Positions 45,557 through 56,297 of a stretch of DNA of 64,000 nucleotides are shown here, piece by piece. Location of the stretch: contig AP026548.1 of assembly GCA_026075535.2 (NCBI GenBank), forward strand, positions 2,666,001 to 2,730,000. Reading direction: 5' to 3'. This DNA is from Tricholoma matsutake (Eukaryota; Basidiomycota; Agaricomycetes; Agaricales; Tricholomataceae). The notes under the pieces were generated by a model that was not told the DNA's origin, did no database searches, and saw nothing but the letters and a program-made list of their open reading frames with translations. The position numbers and the translations under genes were made by a program. Positions within the stretch are counted from its first letter, which is position 1. The number at the start of each line of letters is the position of its first letter.

Positions 45557-47295
45557 TAGTGTTTTAAGGTCTGGTTCAGTCCAGTTTTTGGACCTTGATC
45601 AGGTGCAACCACAACCACAACCAGTTTGGACTGCACCCTCAAGTCCAGTCAACTGGACCAAACTGTATACAACTGGTTCACATCGGTCCAGTTGTTGTAC
45701 TGCAACCGATTTAAACTGGTCTTACAGAAGACCAGTTGGGTACCAGGTCTCAACCAGTCTGTCAGTAGTTTACAGGTAATTTACAGGTAATTTAATTAAG
45801 TATATTAAATAAAATCAATGCATTTACACCCTGCAAGCAGGTGCTCACAGCGGCATAGGTAGGAGATGAAAGAGAAAACAAAAGAAAAAGATAACAAAAA
45901 AAATGCCCCACCATCTTGCGTTTGTAGTGAGGGTGAGGCATCTGTTGTCCTGTCCCCGCCGTTCGTCATCCCAGTCATTCCCTGCCCTTTGTCATCCCTG
46001 CAGTTTGTCATCCTCACAGTTTGTCATTCCTTGCAGTTTGTTGTTCCCCACGGTTTGTTGTTCCCTGTTATTTATTGTTGTTCCTGTCATTCATCGTCAC
46101 CCATTGTTCATCGTCCCCATCGTGTGTTGTGCCTTTGTTGTCGTTCATGTTGTTGTTTCCCAGCCCTGTCATCAGCACCTCCATCTCCCCCTATGAGCAG
46201 TGGCTAACAGGTGGGGTGGTGGTGCTGTGTGATGTGGCACCCATCTTGGTCCAGGGATAAGACCCATTGCCACCCTGCAAGCAGAGGCTCACAGCAGCAG
46301 TGTAGGGCAGGTGGTGGCTCACAGGAGCAATGGAGGGGAGGTGATGTTGTCATTGTTATCAAACCTAAAACAGAAATGAAGTTGGTTAGTAAAAAAAAAA
46401 AAGAAATCAATGATAAGGAACATACCTGGGGCCCAAACAATGCTAGTCATTGATTGGGCACTCTGCATTCATTCATTTGTGGTCATGAAGTTCCGAGCTA
46501 GGCGGTGTCACCCCCATTGGTGTTGGTGGTGTCACTCCTGTTGGTGTCATCCCCATTGATAGTGCTGTGACGTGGCATTGGCCATGGCTAGAAACACAAC
46601 CCATTGCCACCCTGCGAGCAGAGGCTCACAGGCGCAGCATAGGGTGTAGCATTGTTGGTGATGAGCAGTATCCATAGCAAAGACAAGAACCTAAAAAGAA
46701 TAAGAAACAGTTACTAAGTAGAAGTAGTAAAGAAAAAAAAACACACCCTACAGCCCAAATAACAGACTAGCATTGTTTGGGCCACTTGCTCTGTGTTTGT
46801 TTGTTTGTTTGTTTGTTTGTGGGCTTGTGGTCTCAGGATGGGTGTGGAAAGAACTGAAGTGATTGTGGTGTCATGGGAATGGTCTAAACAGTGGTGCCAC
46901 TTTTTTTTTGGCAGTGCAAGCACGACCAAATGGTCTGTGTGCAGCCACGGGTATATAAGTGCTCATGAAATAAGTATTTATTCCCCCGGGCTTGTTCAAT
47001 TGCCCATTGCAAAGTAGGTTAAACGTAGTTACATAGTGACAATAGTACTTATATTAGTTCTTTTACTTTTAATGTATGTACTATCAGTTATGAAGTATTA
47101 TATGGGTAGAAGACTGGTTGCAACCGATTGCAACCAGTTTTCTAACAGTTTTTCAATATTTTTAAAATGAGGCAACCAGCAACTCAACCGGGTTCAAAAC
47201 AGAGCAACCGCAACTGATGGTCTGGTTGCAATTGGTTGGGTTGGGTTCAGTTTTGGTCATTTTTTTGGTCCAGTCAACTGGACCTTTAAACACTA
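45557..47295. mobile_element. non-autonomous hAT element, 1.7 kb
   Basis: Starts TAGTGTTTTAAGGTC and ends GGACCTTTAAACACTA, in the same end family as the 43-kb MITE. Perfect 8-bp duplications GCTCTGCT lie at 45549-45556 and 47296-47303. The interior holds GGTCCAGT-type subterminal motifs on both sides and a middle with repeated segments (AGCAGAGGCTCACAG at about 46279 and 46618). No transposase frame, so it must be mobilised in trans. Confidence 0.88.
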
Positions 47296-47303
47296 GCTCT
47301 GCT

Positions 47304-47893
47304 GCATATAAAGTGCTATATTTTCATATATATGACTATATACAAGAGTGGGGATGGCTCTACATGAGTAGGGGAGTGGGAAGTAGGGAGAAGTGAGAGG
47401 AGTGTGAGACAGGGTACCATCTACTGGGCCTGTACACCCTCTACAGCTAAAAGGATATATGTAGAGAGGTAGAAAGATGTATGTAGAGGTGGGGATTGAT
47501 GTTGTGAGAGCTGGGAACATGGTGCTCTCTGTCAGTGCACTTGTGTGGAGAAGGGGAGAGGTTATCACTTACCTGCATACCTAGGGCTTCTCCTTATTAG
47601 TTGTACATGGAAGGAGGGTAGAATAGTCCCAATAAACGACCTGACAGAGCACCTAAAGGCCCTGCAGTCGTTAGGATAGATAGAAAAGTGAATATGTACT
47701 CAGGGGGTATGGTTACCCTGTGAGATCCATGGGGCCAAAGTGTTCACTTTATTTGATTCCTAGGTCAAATATAAAAGTATTTTGAGGGTAAGTAAAGGTT
47801 ATGGCAGGGGGAGAAGGTATTGACTCACCAAGGCATGGGTTCCTCATCATCAAAGGTGAACTCTGCTCACCATGAAGCACACACTGTACCTAT
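47304..47893. other. non-coding flank left of copia
   Basis: No gene recognised. Sequence resumes at 53614 after removal of the copia element. Confidence 0.35.
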
Positions 47894-48156
47894 TGTTGGA
47901 GCAGACTATATACGCTGCACAGGGGAAGAGACAACATGTTCCTTACAACCTACCTGGGGTTTAGTTAGACTTACAGCTAGGGTTAGCAGAGGTAAGAACA
48001 CTGTATTCCTACTACGGTACAGGTTCTCCTTATATACATAATATTAAGGATGTCACATGACTCGGGAATGTGTTTACCGCATGTATGCGCAGTAACATAC
48101 GTATGCTGCATGTATTGCCTCATGTATACAGCATGCATCAGGGATTAATTTCAACA
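47894..48156 (-). repeat. 3' LTR of copia
   Basis: 263 bp. Adjacent to the polypurine tract (minus-strand TTTGAGGGGGGG) at its right. Promoter and polyadenylation signals are expected but not individually assignable. Confidence 0.93.
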
Positions 48157-48188
48157 CCCCCCCTCAAACTGTACAGCGCTCTAAGCAG

Positions 48189-51100
48189 CTAAGTTTGAAT
48201 CTCGAAAGTAATTCCGAGAGAGTCTCTAAATTTCCTGAATAGGATGGCGCCAAGGTTCTTTGTGAACATGTCAGCCAGATTATCACTTCCAGGAATGAAA
48301 ACGACTGTGACTTTGTCATTTTCTATGCATTCGCGGGTGTAGTGGTAGTGAATGTCTATATGTTTGGTCCTTCTTTCCTGAACTGGATTTGATCCAATAA
48401 AGATGGATCCTTGATTATCAGCGCAGATTGGTACACGCTTCAGTGTATATCCAAGTTCCTGGAATAAGGACTCTATCCACACTATCTGCCAACAAGTGTC
48501 GGAGAGAGCCATGTATTCGGCTTCTGTGGATGACAGTGCTACAGTTTTTTGTAAACGGGACTGCCAGCACACAATGCCACTCACCAGAGTAGCAAAGTAA
48601 CCCATTGTAGATCGGCACTTGACTGTGTCAGCTGCCCAATCAGAATCTGTGAAGGCCTGTAGCCCCTCGGATTTCTCTCCATCATAGACCATACTGTACT
48701 TCTGGGTTCCCACCAGATAGCGCATTATGTACATTGCTTTGTCTAGATGTTCTTGGCTAGGATTAGCCGAGAATTGCGACATCTTGATTACCGCGTAAGC
48801 GATATCAGGTCGCGTTCCGAGCATCAGATACAATAAAGATCCGATCACAGACTGATATTTTGATCTAAGCGCCACGTTTGGCATCGCTGTGTTCTCCGAC
48901 GGTTTGTAGCCAGTCGGGAGCAGAGTGGGGGCAATCTTGGCATTTGTCATCTCGAACCTCTCAAGCACTTTGGCAAGATATTCTGTTTGATCGAGTTTGA
49001 CTTTTGCAGCGGTCTGGGTGACGCGCATGCCTAAGAATTCCGTGACTTTTTCAGTACTATGGCACTCCCAATGCTTCAGGCAAGCATTCTTCTTTTCATC
49101 CACAAGTTTCTTGTTCTTGCCCATGAACAAGCCATCATCAACATAGACTAGCGCAATAACGATGCTGCCTGTCTTAGGATCCTTGTGTATGAAGATGCTG
49201 GCATCGGAGCTGGCGCGCACGAACCCAATGGTGCGCATAAATGCCTCTAGCTCTCTCCACCATGCTAGTGAAGCCTGTTTAAGGCCATACAATGCTCGGC
49301 ATAAGCGCATTACTTTGCGCTCTTTACCCTCGAGTTTGAAACCCTCAGGTTGATCCATATAGATCTCCTCATCAAGTTTGCCATATAAAAATGCGGTTTT
49401 TACATCTAGACCGGTCATATACATGCCTTCTAGAGATGCAAGGGCAAACATGAGGCGTACGGTCTCATAGCGGACTACTGGTGAGAAAATCTCATCAAAG
49501 TCAATGCCTTCGACTTGTGAAAAGCCTTTGGCCACGAGTCTGGCTCATTTTCTTCCGTCCGATTTCACAGAGAAAACCCATCTATTTTTGATCGTTTTTC
49601 GATCATGTGGAAGATCGACGATGTCATAGACTTGTCGCTTGCGAAGAGCCTCTAACTCTTCACGACAAGCCTGTTTCCACTCAAGTTGCTGCTGCCAGGG
49701 TAGGCGCGCAATATCGCGAAATTGGTTTGGAACTAGGCTTTTTTCGCTTGATGGTGTGACTGCTTTTGACAACAGCCAGCGGATAAGCTCATCTCCACCT
49801 TCCTTGGTTATCTTTTTAATATAACCTGCTTCGTCCAGTTCCCCCATTGGGTAATCATGTTCTTGATTATTGGAATTGGGCACACTCTCGTGGGGTGCCG
49901 AACTCGGTCCAGCAACCGGTTCTTGCTGTTGAGGTCATGGTCGTGTTTGGTTATGATCCGAATCTTGACCCACAGACTTCTTCCAATATCGATCACGCGC
50001 AATGTCTCTCTCTATGTCAGAGGGGAGTCGCTGTTCTCCATAGGTATTGCCAGGATGGTTTGGGATTTTCCTCTGCCTGCCTGATCGACGGGGCAATTGC
50101 TGCCATTCCTGTTGATCTTCACGTCTTGGACAAAAGTCCTCAGTGGTAACTGGAGGCGGCGGAGGAGGAGCGTTAGTCGCATCGTCATGCGCCTTTTGCT
50201 CGCTTGGTAAATCATCATCATCATCTTCTGATGATGGAGGAAGGGGCGGATTTTGTGGCGGTATAGGGTCATCGCCATCCGTTCCAGATGAGTGGTCGTC
50301 ATCTTCTGGTTCTGGTGGAAAATCACCAAGGTCTGTCTTGGCAGGAGTTTTAGCTCCGGGACAGCATGGGAACATCGTTTCATCAAATAGTGCCGTAGCA
50401 CCAATGAATATTGCGCCGTTTCGTCGCATGAAACGATATGCTTTAATGCCATCTTCTACTCCAAGGTACGTCATTAGCTCTGATCAAGGAGACAATGTTG
50501 TTGGACATTTTTCCTTTGGTAGATAGACATAAGCACCGCAACCGAAGACCTTCAGATTGTTTAGATCTGGGCGGACCTTTGTCAGGTCCTCAAAAGGTGT
50601 CAGCCATTTCAGGCGCCTTATTGGGGTTCGGTTGTATAAATGTGTTGCATGTTCTATGCAAAATTCCCACCATGATTGTGGTAGACAAGCGGTGAATCGC
50701 AGGGTTTGCGACTTTTCCATTATTGTCCTTATAGCGCGCTCTGCATGCCCGTTCTGTTGATGAACATGGGGTGCAGACATCTCTATTTTGATGCCTAAAT
50801 CCTTGAGCTGTTTTTGTAGCTCACGATCCTTGAACTCCCCCCCTGGATCGACACGCCAGCGCTTGATTGTAGCGCCATATTGGGTCTTAGCCATCGCTTG
50901 AAATTGTCTAATCGCTGCAGCAGCATCAGATTTCTTTCTAAGGCATTGGACCCAAATATGTGACGTTTTGTCATCCAGAAATACAATGAAGTATTTATGT
51001 TTGTGGTACGATAGTACCGGGAGTTCCTTTAGGTCGGAATGTATTAATTCAAAGGATTTGTCAGCTCGTGAGTCTGACTCGGGAAAAGATTTTGAGGTCA

Positions 51101-53054
51101 TTTTCCCTTCTGCACACCCTGGACATATAATTTTGTCTTTAGGAATAATTAAGTTCCTTGGGAATTGTATGGTGCTTTTAGGCATTTTCCCTAGCGCCTC
51201 TTTGGATGGGTGTCCAAGTCGCCTATGCCAAGTCAAGTAGTCAGCGACATAAATGGTCGCGACATTAACTTTTTTGGTGCTCAATATATGAGTCCAAGCC
51301 CAATAGATTGTGTCATTCCTCCTTAGAGGGACACAATGCATGATTGGGTTTCCATGCTCGATGAATGAAATGTATGCGGAGGAACCATGCACATCACTTC
51401 CGTCTTGTAAAAAGACCCCCATTGACATCAATCGAGTATTAATGTCGGGTATGTAGTAGACAGGGTATAGCCGCGTTTCACGCGTCTCTGACTTCCCATT
51501 ACATACTACCTGGTGTCTAATGAAGACTGCTCCTTTTCCTACTATATGAGTAGTACCAGTGGCCGTTTGGACCAAGGTAGAGTCCTTTCTCGGTAAAGGC
51601 TCGTAAGAAGCAAAATCTTTCATTTCACCAGTGAAGTGTTTTGATGCGCCTGAATCCATGATCCAGTCGGCACCTTTCTTACAATCTCCCTTTGCACACA
51701 TAGCACATATATTAAGATCTACATAATTCCATGATACATTTAATAGCGGTAAAATTTCACATGAAAAGTTCACTGTATTCATAGGAATTTTAATCTTAGT
51801 GCTTGTGGCAGGGAAAAGGACTGACCTGTCATCATATGCCCCTGTGTCAAGGGGTTCATCGACGAGCATTTCGTCGACGGCTTTCCACACTTCCTCGTCA
51901 GTTACTGGAGGTTCGGATCCGAGGGAGACGGTATCGTCTTCTACCTCCTCGATCGTTGCCTCGGTTTCTGGCTCTATCCTCCTTCTCTTACCTTCTCGCA
52001 CCGTAATGTGCTCTTCCAGCGGTCGCAGGTTTTTCGCGCTGCACGGAAGTTGCATGCGCTCGAGGGTGTCTCGAGCTTGCTGGTATTCGGTGTAAACCGA
52101 GCGAGAAGAGGAGGCCGCGCCCGTGTATGCCTGTGCAGGCAGTCGGCAGCGAGGATCCCTTGTGGGAGTGTGTTCGCGTCACTCAATGCGCTGTATGAGC
52201 GGCATCGGCGGTATGATGGTGCCATTACCATTTATGGTGGTAAAGGCGTTGGAGGCGAGGTGGGTATGTTTCTCCTTTGGCTTCTCCTCCTTAGTCTTTC
52301 TGTCCCCACGTCGTCCACGTTTTCGGGACGAGTCTCCGTTGCTATTTTGCCCTTCTTTGGGCTGCCATTTGGGGTTTCCCCCCTTGCGCTTAACAGCGGA
52401 AAGTTTGTTGGCCTGAGGCTGGCCAGCGGGCTTTCCAACTGCTGTGCGCCTTGAGGCTTCAGCAACAATGGAGTCCTTGACATGTTTAAATGTCAAGGCG
52501 CTAGTGGCGGTCGTGTTAAGGACCGTTGCAGACAATGAGTCGTACTCGCGCGGCATCACAGCAAGTAAAATCATCGCCTGTACTAGCTCGGGGATGGCGA
52601 CATTAGCAGCCGTGAGGCGCTCAAATTTGTCAGCCATTCTTGCAATCTCCGGTGCGGGGTTCGCAGCTGGGATTTTGATTGCTATTGCGGACCTAAAGTC
52701 CACGAAGACTTGGGAGGGGCCGTCCACACCATAATCGGTGCGGATGAGATCCCACACCTCCTCAGCAGTGTCCTTTGTGTTGGCACGCTGCCGAATGGAG
52801 GGGGCCAGGCGGAGCACTAGGCTACCAATAGCCTGGTCGTTTTTGTTGCTCCAGGTCTGGAGCTTGGCATTAGCATCCACTACCAAGGTAGCGTTCATCG
52901 CCGTCAAGGGAGGCGCCGGGGGCGGTTTTTGCTCCGCCCCGCTAGTTATTTGCCAGAGGCCCTGAGACCTGAGCCACGCCTTCATTGAGTCGGCCCATAG
53001 AATGTAATTTGATCCGTCGAAAGTTTGAACGAGTTTTTCAAGAGTTGAAGACAT
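48189..53054 (-). pseudogene. copia gag-pol, single frame with four internal TGA
   Basis: Start ATG 53052-53054 (MSSTLEKLVQTFDGSNYILW). It is one frame of 1622 codons to a TAG at 48189-48191. Gag is UBN2-type (residues 1-240, IRTDYGVDGPSQVFVDF); no CCHC knuckle is evident, only a Lys/Arg-rich tail. Protease has DSGASKHFTG (about 51665). GAG-pre-integrase includes YLTWHRRLGHPS. Integrase has HSDLKELP, VDPGGEF (usual SDNGGEF) and NGHAERAIRT, so all three acidic residues remain. RT has VYVDDGLF, and RNase H has VALSSTEAEYMALSD and ADMFTK near the end. Stops are TGA at 52179, 50484, 49935 and 49545, leaving everything else open. Non-autonomous unless the stops are suppressed. Confidence 0.93.
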
Positions 53055-53291
53055 GATTCTGTGGTGGCAGCTGTTAAAAGTGCTCAATCAGTCTTTTTAC
53101 TCAATAAAACACATTTAACGTTCTTAGGAGAAAACACTCCTTCAGAGTGGTTAACCCTAGTCAACCTAGGTTTTATGTGCAGCTCGCAGGGAGCGCAATG
53201 CAGCTCACGAAGAGCGCAAGGTTATAAATTGGAGACGATGAAGTCAACGTCGTTCGCAGCTAATTAAAGCGCGTTCGCGACGTGCCCAGCA

Positions 53292-53303
53292 GGGCCCATA
53301 ACC
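53292..53303 (-). other. copia primer-binding site (half initiator tRNA-Met)
   Basis: The + strand reads GGGCCCATAACC directly against the 5' LTR. This corresponds to the anticodon arm of initiator tRNA-Met (CAU anticodon in the GGGCYCAUAACC context), so the minus-strand element presents its complement as primer site, as for Drosophila copia-type half-tRNA priming. Confidence 0.7.
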
Positions 53304-53608
53304 TGTTGGAGCAGACTATATACGCTGCACAGGGGAAGAGACAACATGTTCCTTACAACCTACCTGGGGTTTAGTTAGACTTACAGCTAGGGTTAGCAGA
53401 GGTAAGAACACTGTATTCCTACTACGGTACAGGTTCTCCTTATATACATAATATTAAGGATGTCACATGACTCGGGAATGTGTTTACTGCATGTATGCGC
53501 AGTAAGCGCAGTAACATGCGTATGCTGCATGTATCGCCTCATGTATACATGTGTATGCTGCATGTATTGCCTCATGTATACAGCATGCATCAGGGATTAA
53601 TTTCAACA
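53304..53608 (-). repeat. 5' LTR of copia, with 42-bp internal duplication
   Basis: 305 bp. Compared with the 3' LTR it has a short repeat of GCGCAGTAA (about 53503-53517) and a second copy of the TATGCTGCATGTAT..CCTCATGTATAC block. Otherwise only a few transitions separate the two. Confidence 0.93.
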
Positions 53609-53825
53609 CCTATTGTCCAAAGCTTGTCCTAGGCAATTATAGCAATCTATTACTCTTCATTTATAGCCTACAGATAGTCCATATAGTCAATACTTTGTCC
53701 TATAAGACAAGATCTTCACCTACTCACCTATTCCCTTTGTTACTCCATGCCATGTCATGAGGACCATTATTGGCAGTATATACAGTAGCAACAATGCATT
53801 TTGAGTATAAATACTGCCTTAGAAC
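53609..53825. other. non-coding flank right of copia
   Basis: Pre-insertion sequence continuing from 47893. No gene recognised. Confidence 0.35.
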
Positions 53826-54605
53826 AGTCTATGAGCCTGTACAAGAGAGGTGAGGAGACAATACATTGAGGTAGGTTACAGTCACTCACCCAAGGCCTAC
53901 AGGACTTCCATTTTTCAGAATAGTGCAGAGGTAATGGTATATTCTCATGGTAAGACAGGTCCCCTTGAGCTGGAGACCATACAGATAGTAGAAGACCCTG
54001 TGCCATGCACCAGAGAGTTGATTGAACAAGGTGTTCCAAAAAAGGCAATATTTCAAGAATATCTCCACTATAATGTGATGCACCATTAATTGGAGACCAG
54101 GGGTAGATAGAGGGAAGTCTGTTGCATAGAGTGCAAAAGAGATGAGAGGGATCCATGAAAAAATGGAGAAAGGATGCCCAAAAAGAGCATTGATGAAGAA
54201 TATGGTATGACATCTATGATTGGATGCATTTCAACGCCCTGATCAACCTCTTGAGAATCTGTCATTTTGCCCATATCTCACTCATTCTTCCATGGATTCT
54301 TCTCATCTCTTTTGCACTCTATGCAACAGACTTCCCTCTATCTACCCCCAGTGTCTGATTAATGGTGCATCACATTATAGTGGAGATATTCTTGAAATAT
54401 TGCCTTTTTTGGAACACCTTGTTCAATCAACTCTCTGGTGCATAGCACAGGCTCTTCTACTATCTGTATGGTCTCCAGCTCAAGGGGACCTGTCTTGCTA
54501 TGAAAATATACCATTACCTCTGCACTATTCTGAAAAATGGAAGTTCTGTAGGCCTTGAGTGAGTGACTGTAACCTACCTCAATGTATTACCTCTCTTGTA
54601 CAGGC
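53826..54605. mobile_element. foldback (long inverted repeat) element
   Basis: Two arms of roughly 330-350 bp (about 53829-54170 and 54285-54605) are inverted copies with few differences. The outer ends are TATGAGCCTGTACAAGAG and CTCTTGTACAGGCTCATA. The spacer is about 115 bp. The arms carry the same ORF-like stretch (LELETIQIVEDPVPCTRELI), which I do not recognise. No target duplication is visible; the right end abuts the segmental duplication arm B. Confidence 0.8.
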
Positions 54606-54611
54606 TCATAA

Positions 54612-56195
54612 AGATAGATGATCGCTTGGATGAGTATAGACTAGTGAGAGCTTGGTTCCAGTGCGATAAGTCCGAATATTTGTTGGACGAAATGCTTCCC
54701 GGGGATCCGACAGGATATATGGCTCGTTATGTTTCAAGATTGCTTCAAGAGATCAATCATGATGGAAAGGCCCAGTTCTAGTAAACGTTTCTGAGTTCAC
54801 TACTCTACTCGCCGCCAAGAGACGTTTTTAGAGAGCTGCAGAACTTTATTAGATCCTGTTTGATCCCGCTGTACATACTAGTATGAAACGTCAAATACTA
54901 GTACTCGGTGCATGAAATTTAATGTTTCTTGCCGATGGAGTCTAAAGACGGTTTCTCCCAAGGCAGGGTCGACCAAGATTTCGAGGCTTCTGGCAATGTC
55001 GTTCCGAAGCTGAGGGCAAGGAGGTTCGCATTTCGAGCAGTTGTGCGCGTTCGACTTGCGGGTAAAGGGTATATAGATAAGGACTACTCTGTGTCACGTC
55101 AGAAAGTCTAAACGACTCACCTGATCTTACTTGATTAGAGTTGTCTTGTGTGCCAACTCGTGAGCAACCTCATGGTTCCTCATGGCGTTGCATGTGTGCA
55201 ATATGGGTAAATTGTTTCGGATTAAGAACCACCCCTTGGCAATATTAACGACCGAAGGTGCCTTGACTTTGTACTCCTGCGAGTAATCGGTGTCACGGTA
55301 ACAACTTGATCTCTCTAAATGATAACGATACGGTAAAACCTTGTAAGGAATAAAGTCAATGGTATTCATAACATGACTGCCAAATGCCGACACTTGCGTG
55401 GGTTCTGAACAAGTGTTTATTTTCTCCGGGGATACCAATCTCCTCGATAGAGCCCCATGATCAAACTAAACTGCCCTCCTCGGTTATTCCCGCAGACATC
55501 GTGTAATCCCCCCATCGAATATACGAACCAATGATACAACCATATGGAGCCAAAAATTCTAATGGTTCCGTTGGACTTTATCAGCCCCGTGCTTGCTGCT
55601 ACCGCAATGACCGCGTCTTCAAACGTGATCGCACATGCTCAAAAAAATCGGAAGGGACCAGTGTGAGATGGAGGTGTGTGCATAATGGCAGAGATAAGGA
55701 ATTGGGTGTATAATTGTGTATACGACGATAGGTTGTTGCCTGGAGGGAGGCGCAAGACGTATCGCGCGACATATTTCCCATGAGATTAGAAGAGCTGGAT
55801 GGTATTGTATCAGAAAAATGCCAGGACACAATGAAACGAGACTATACCCCCAGAACCCGCGAATGGTATACGCATCGGCCCACTTCCCAAAAGCATCTGG
55901 CCATAGTATAGACAACCCACTGGCAACAAAGACGATGCTACAGATAGTATGCATGATAGACAGACCGCATAGAAACGCCACGACCATGGTTATTGATCAA
56001 AGGGAGGCGTACTTTTCACAACAAATGGATTGGCTCTGAGCATGATGTGAGCAACATCATCCACCTGGCACCAATACCCACGGAGCCAGGCGGAGAAGTT
56101 GCGAAATCAAGAATTGGAGGGGTGATGAGGAGGTAATGCGATACGGACTTGGGTGTTGAGATCTGAGAAGCTATGGGACCAGTGCGCCGAAATAG
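54612..56195 (-). repeat. segmental duplication, arm B (inverted)
   Basis: Inverted near-identical copy of 22719-24277. It starts next to the foldback element (AGATGATCGCTTGGATGAG) and ends at GCGCCGAAATAG, about 100 bp before the POP4 start. Differences include loss of a few bases near 55910 and single substitutions such as MPMGSKDG versus MPMESKDG. Confidence 0.92.
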
Positions 56196-56297
56196 GACAT
56201 ACTGTTGGGAAGGATAGGTGCAAATTGTCTCACATGTGCAAAGTGGCCTGCAAATTTTTTTTCTCTATATCTGTTGCTTCAAGATCCTTGTAATCTC

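Larger units (their letters stand above)
47894..53608 (-). mobile_element. Ty1/copia LTR retrotransposon with target duplication
   Basis: 5.7-kb minus-strand element. LTRs at 47894-48156 and 53304-53608 have TGTTGGAG and TTTCAACA ends and are flanked by perfect CCTAT duplications (47889-47893 and 53609-53613). The primer-binding site is 53292-53303 and the polypurine tract 48157-48165. One reading frame covers gag-pol from 53054 to 48189. LTRs are nearly identical apart from a 42-bp length difference, so insertion is recent. The copia block is visibly richer in CpG than its surroundings. Confidence 0.96.

Noticed and set aside
45866..46207. Frames with Cys/Ser-rich hydrophobic repeats
   Set aside because: They lie inside the non-autonomous hAT element, in simple-sequence DNA.
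47894..53608. TGA as a sense codon (recoding) in this organism
   Set aside because: Host genes end in TGA (Argonaute 62150-62152) and use TGG for Trp; within the TPR array TGA replaces CGA in one unit only, so mutation explains it better.
53850..54089. A protein-coding gene in the foldback arms
   Set aside because: The same frame appears in both inverted arms, begins and ends arbitrarily and has no recognisable domain.
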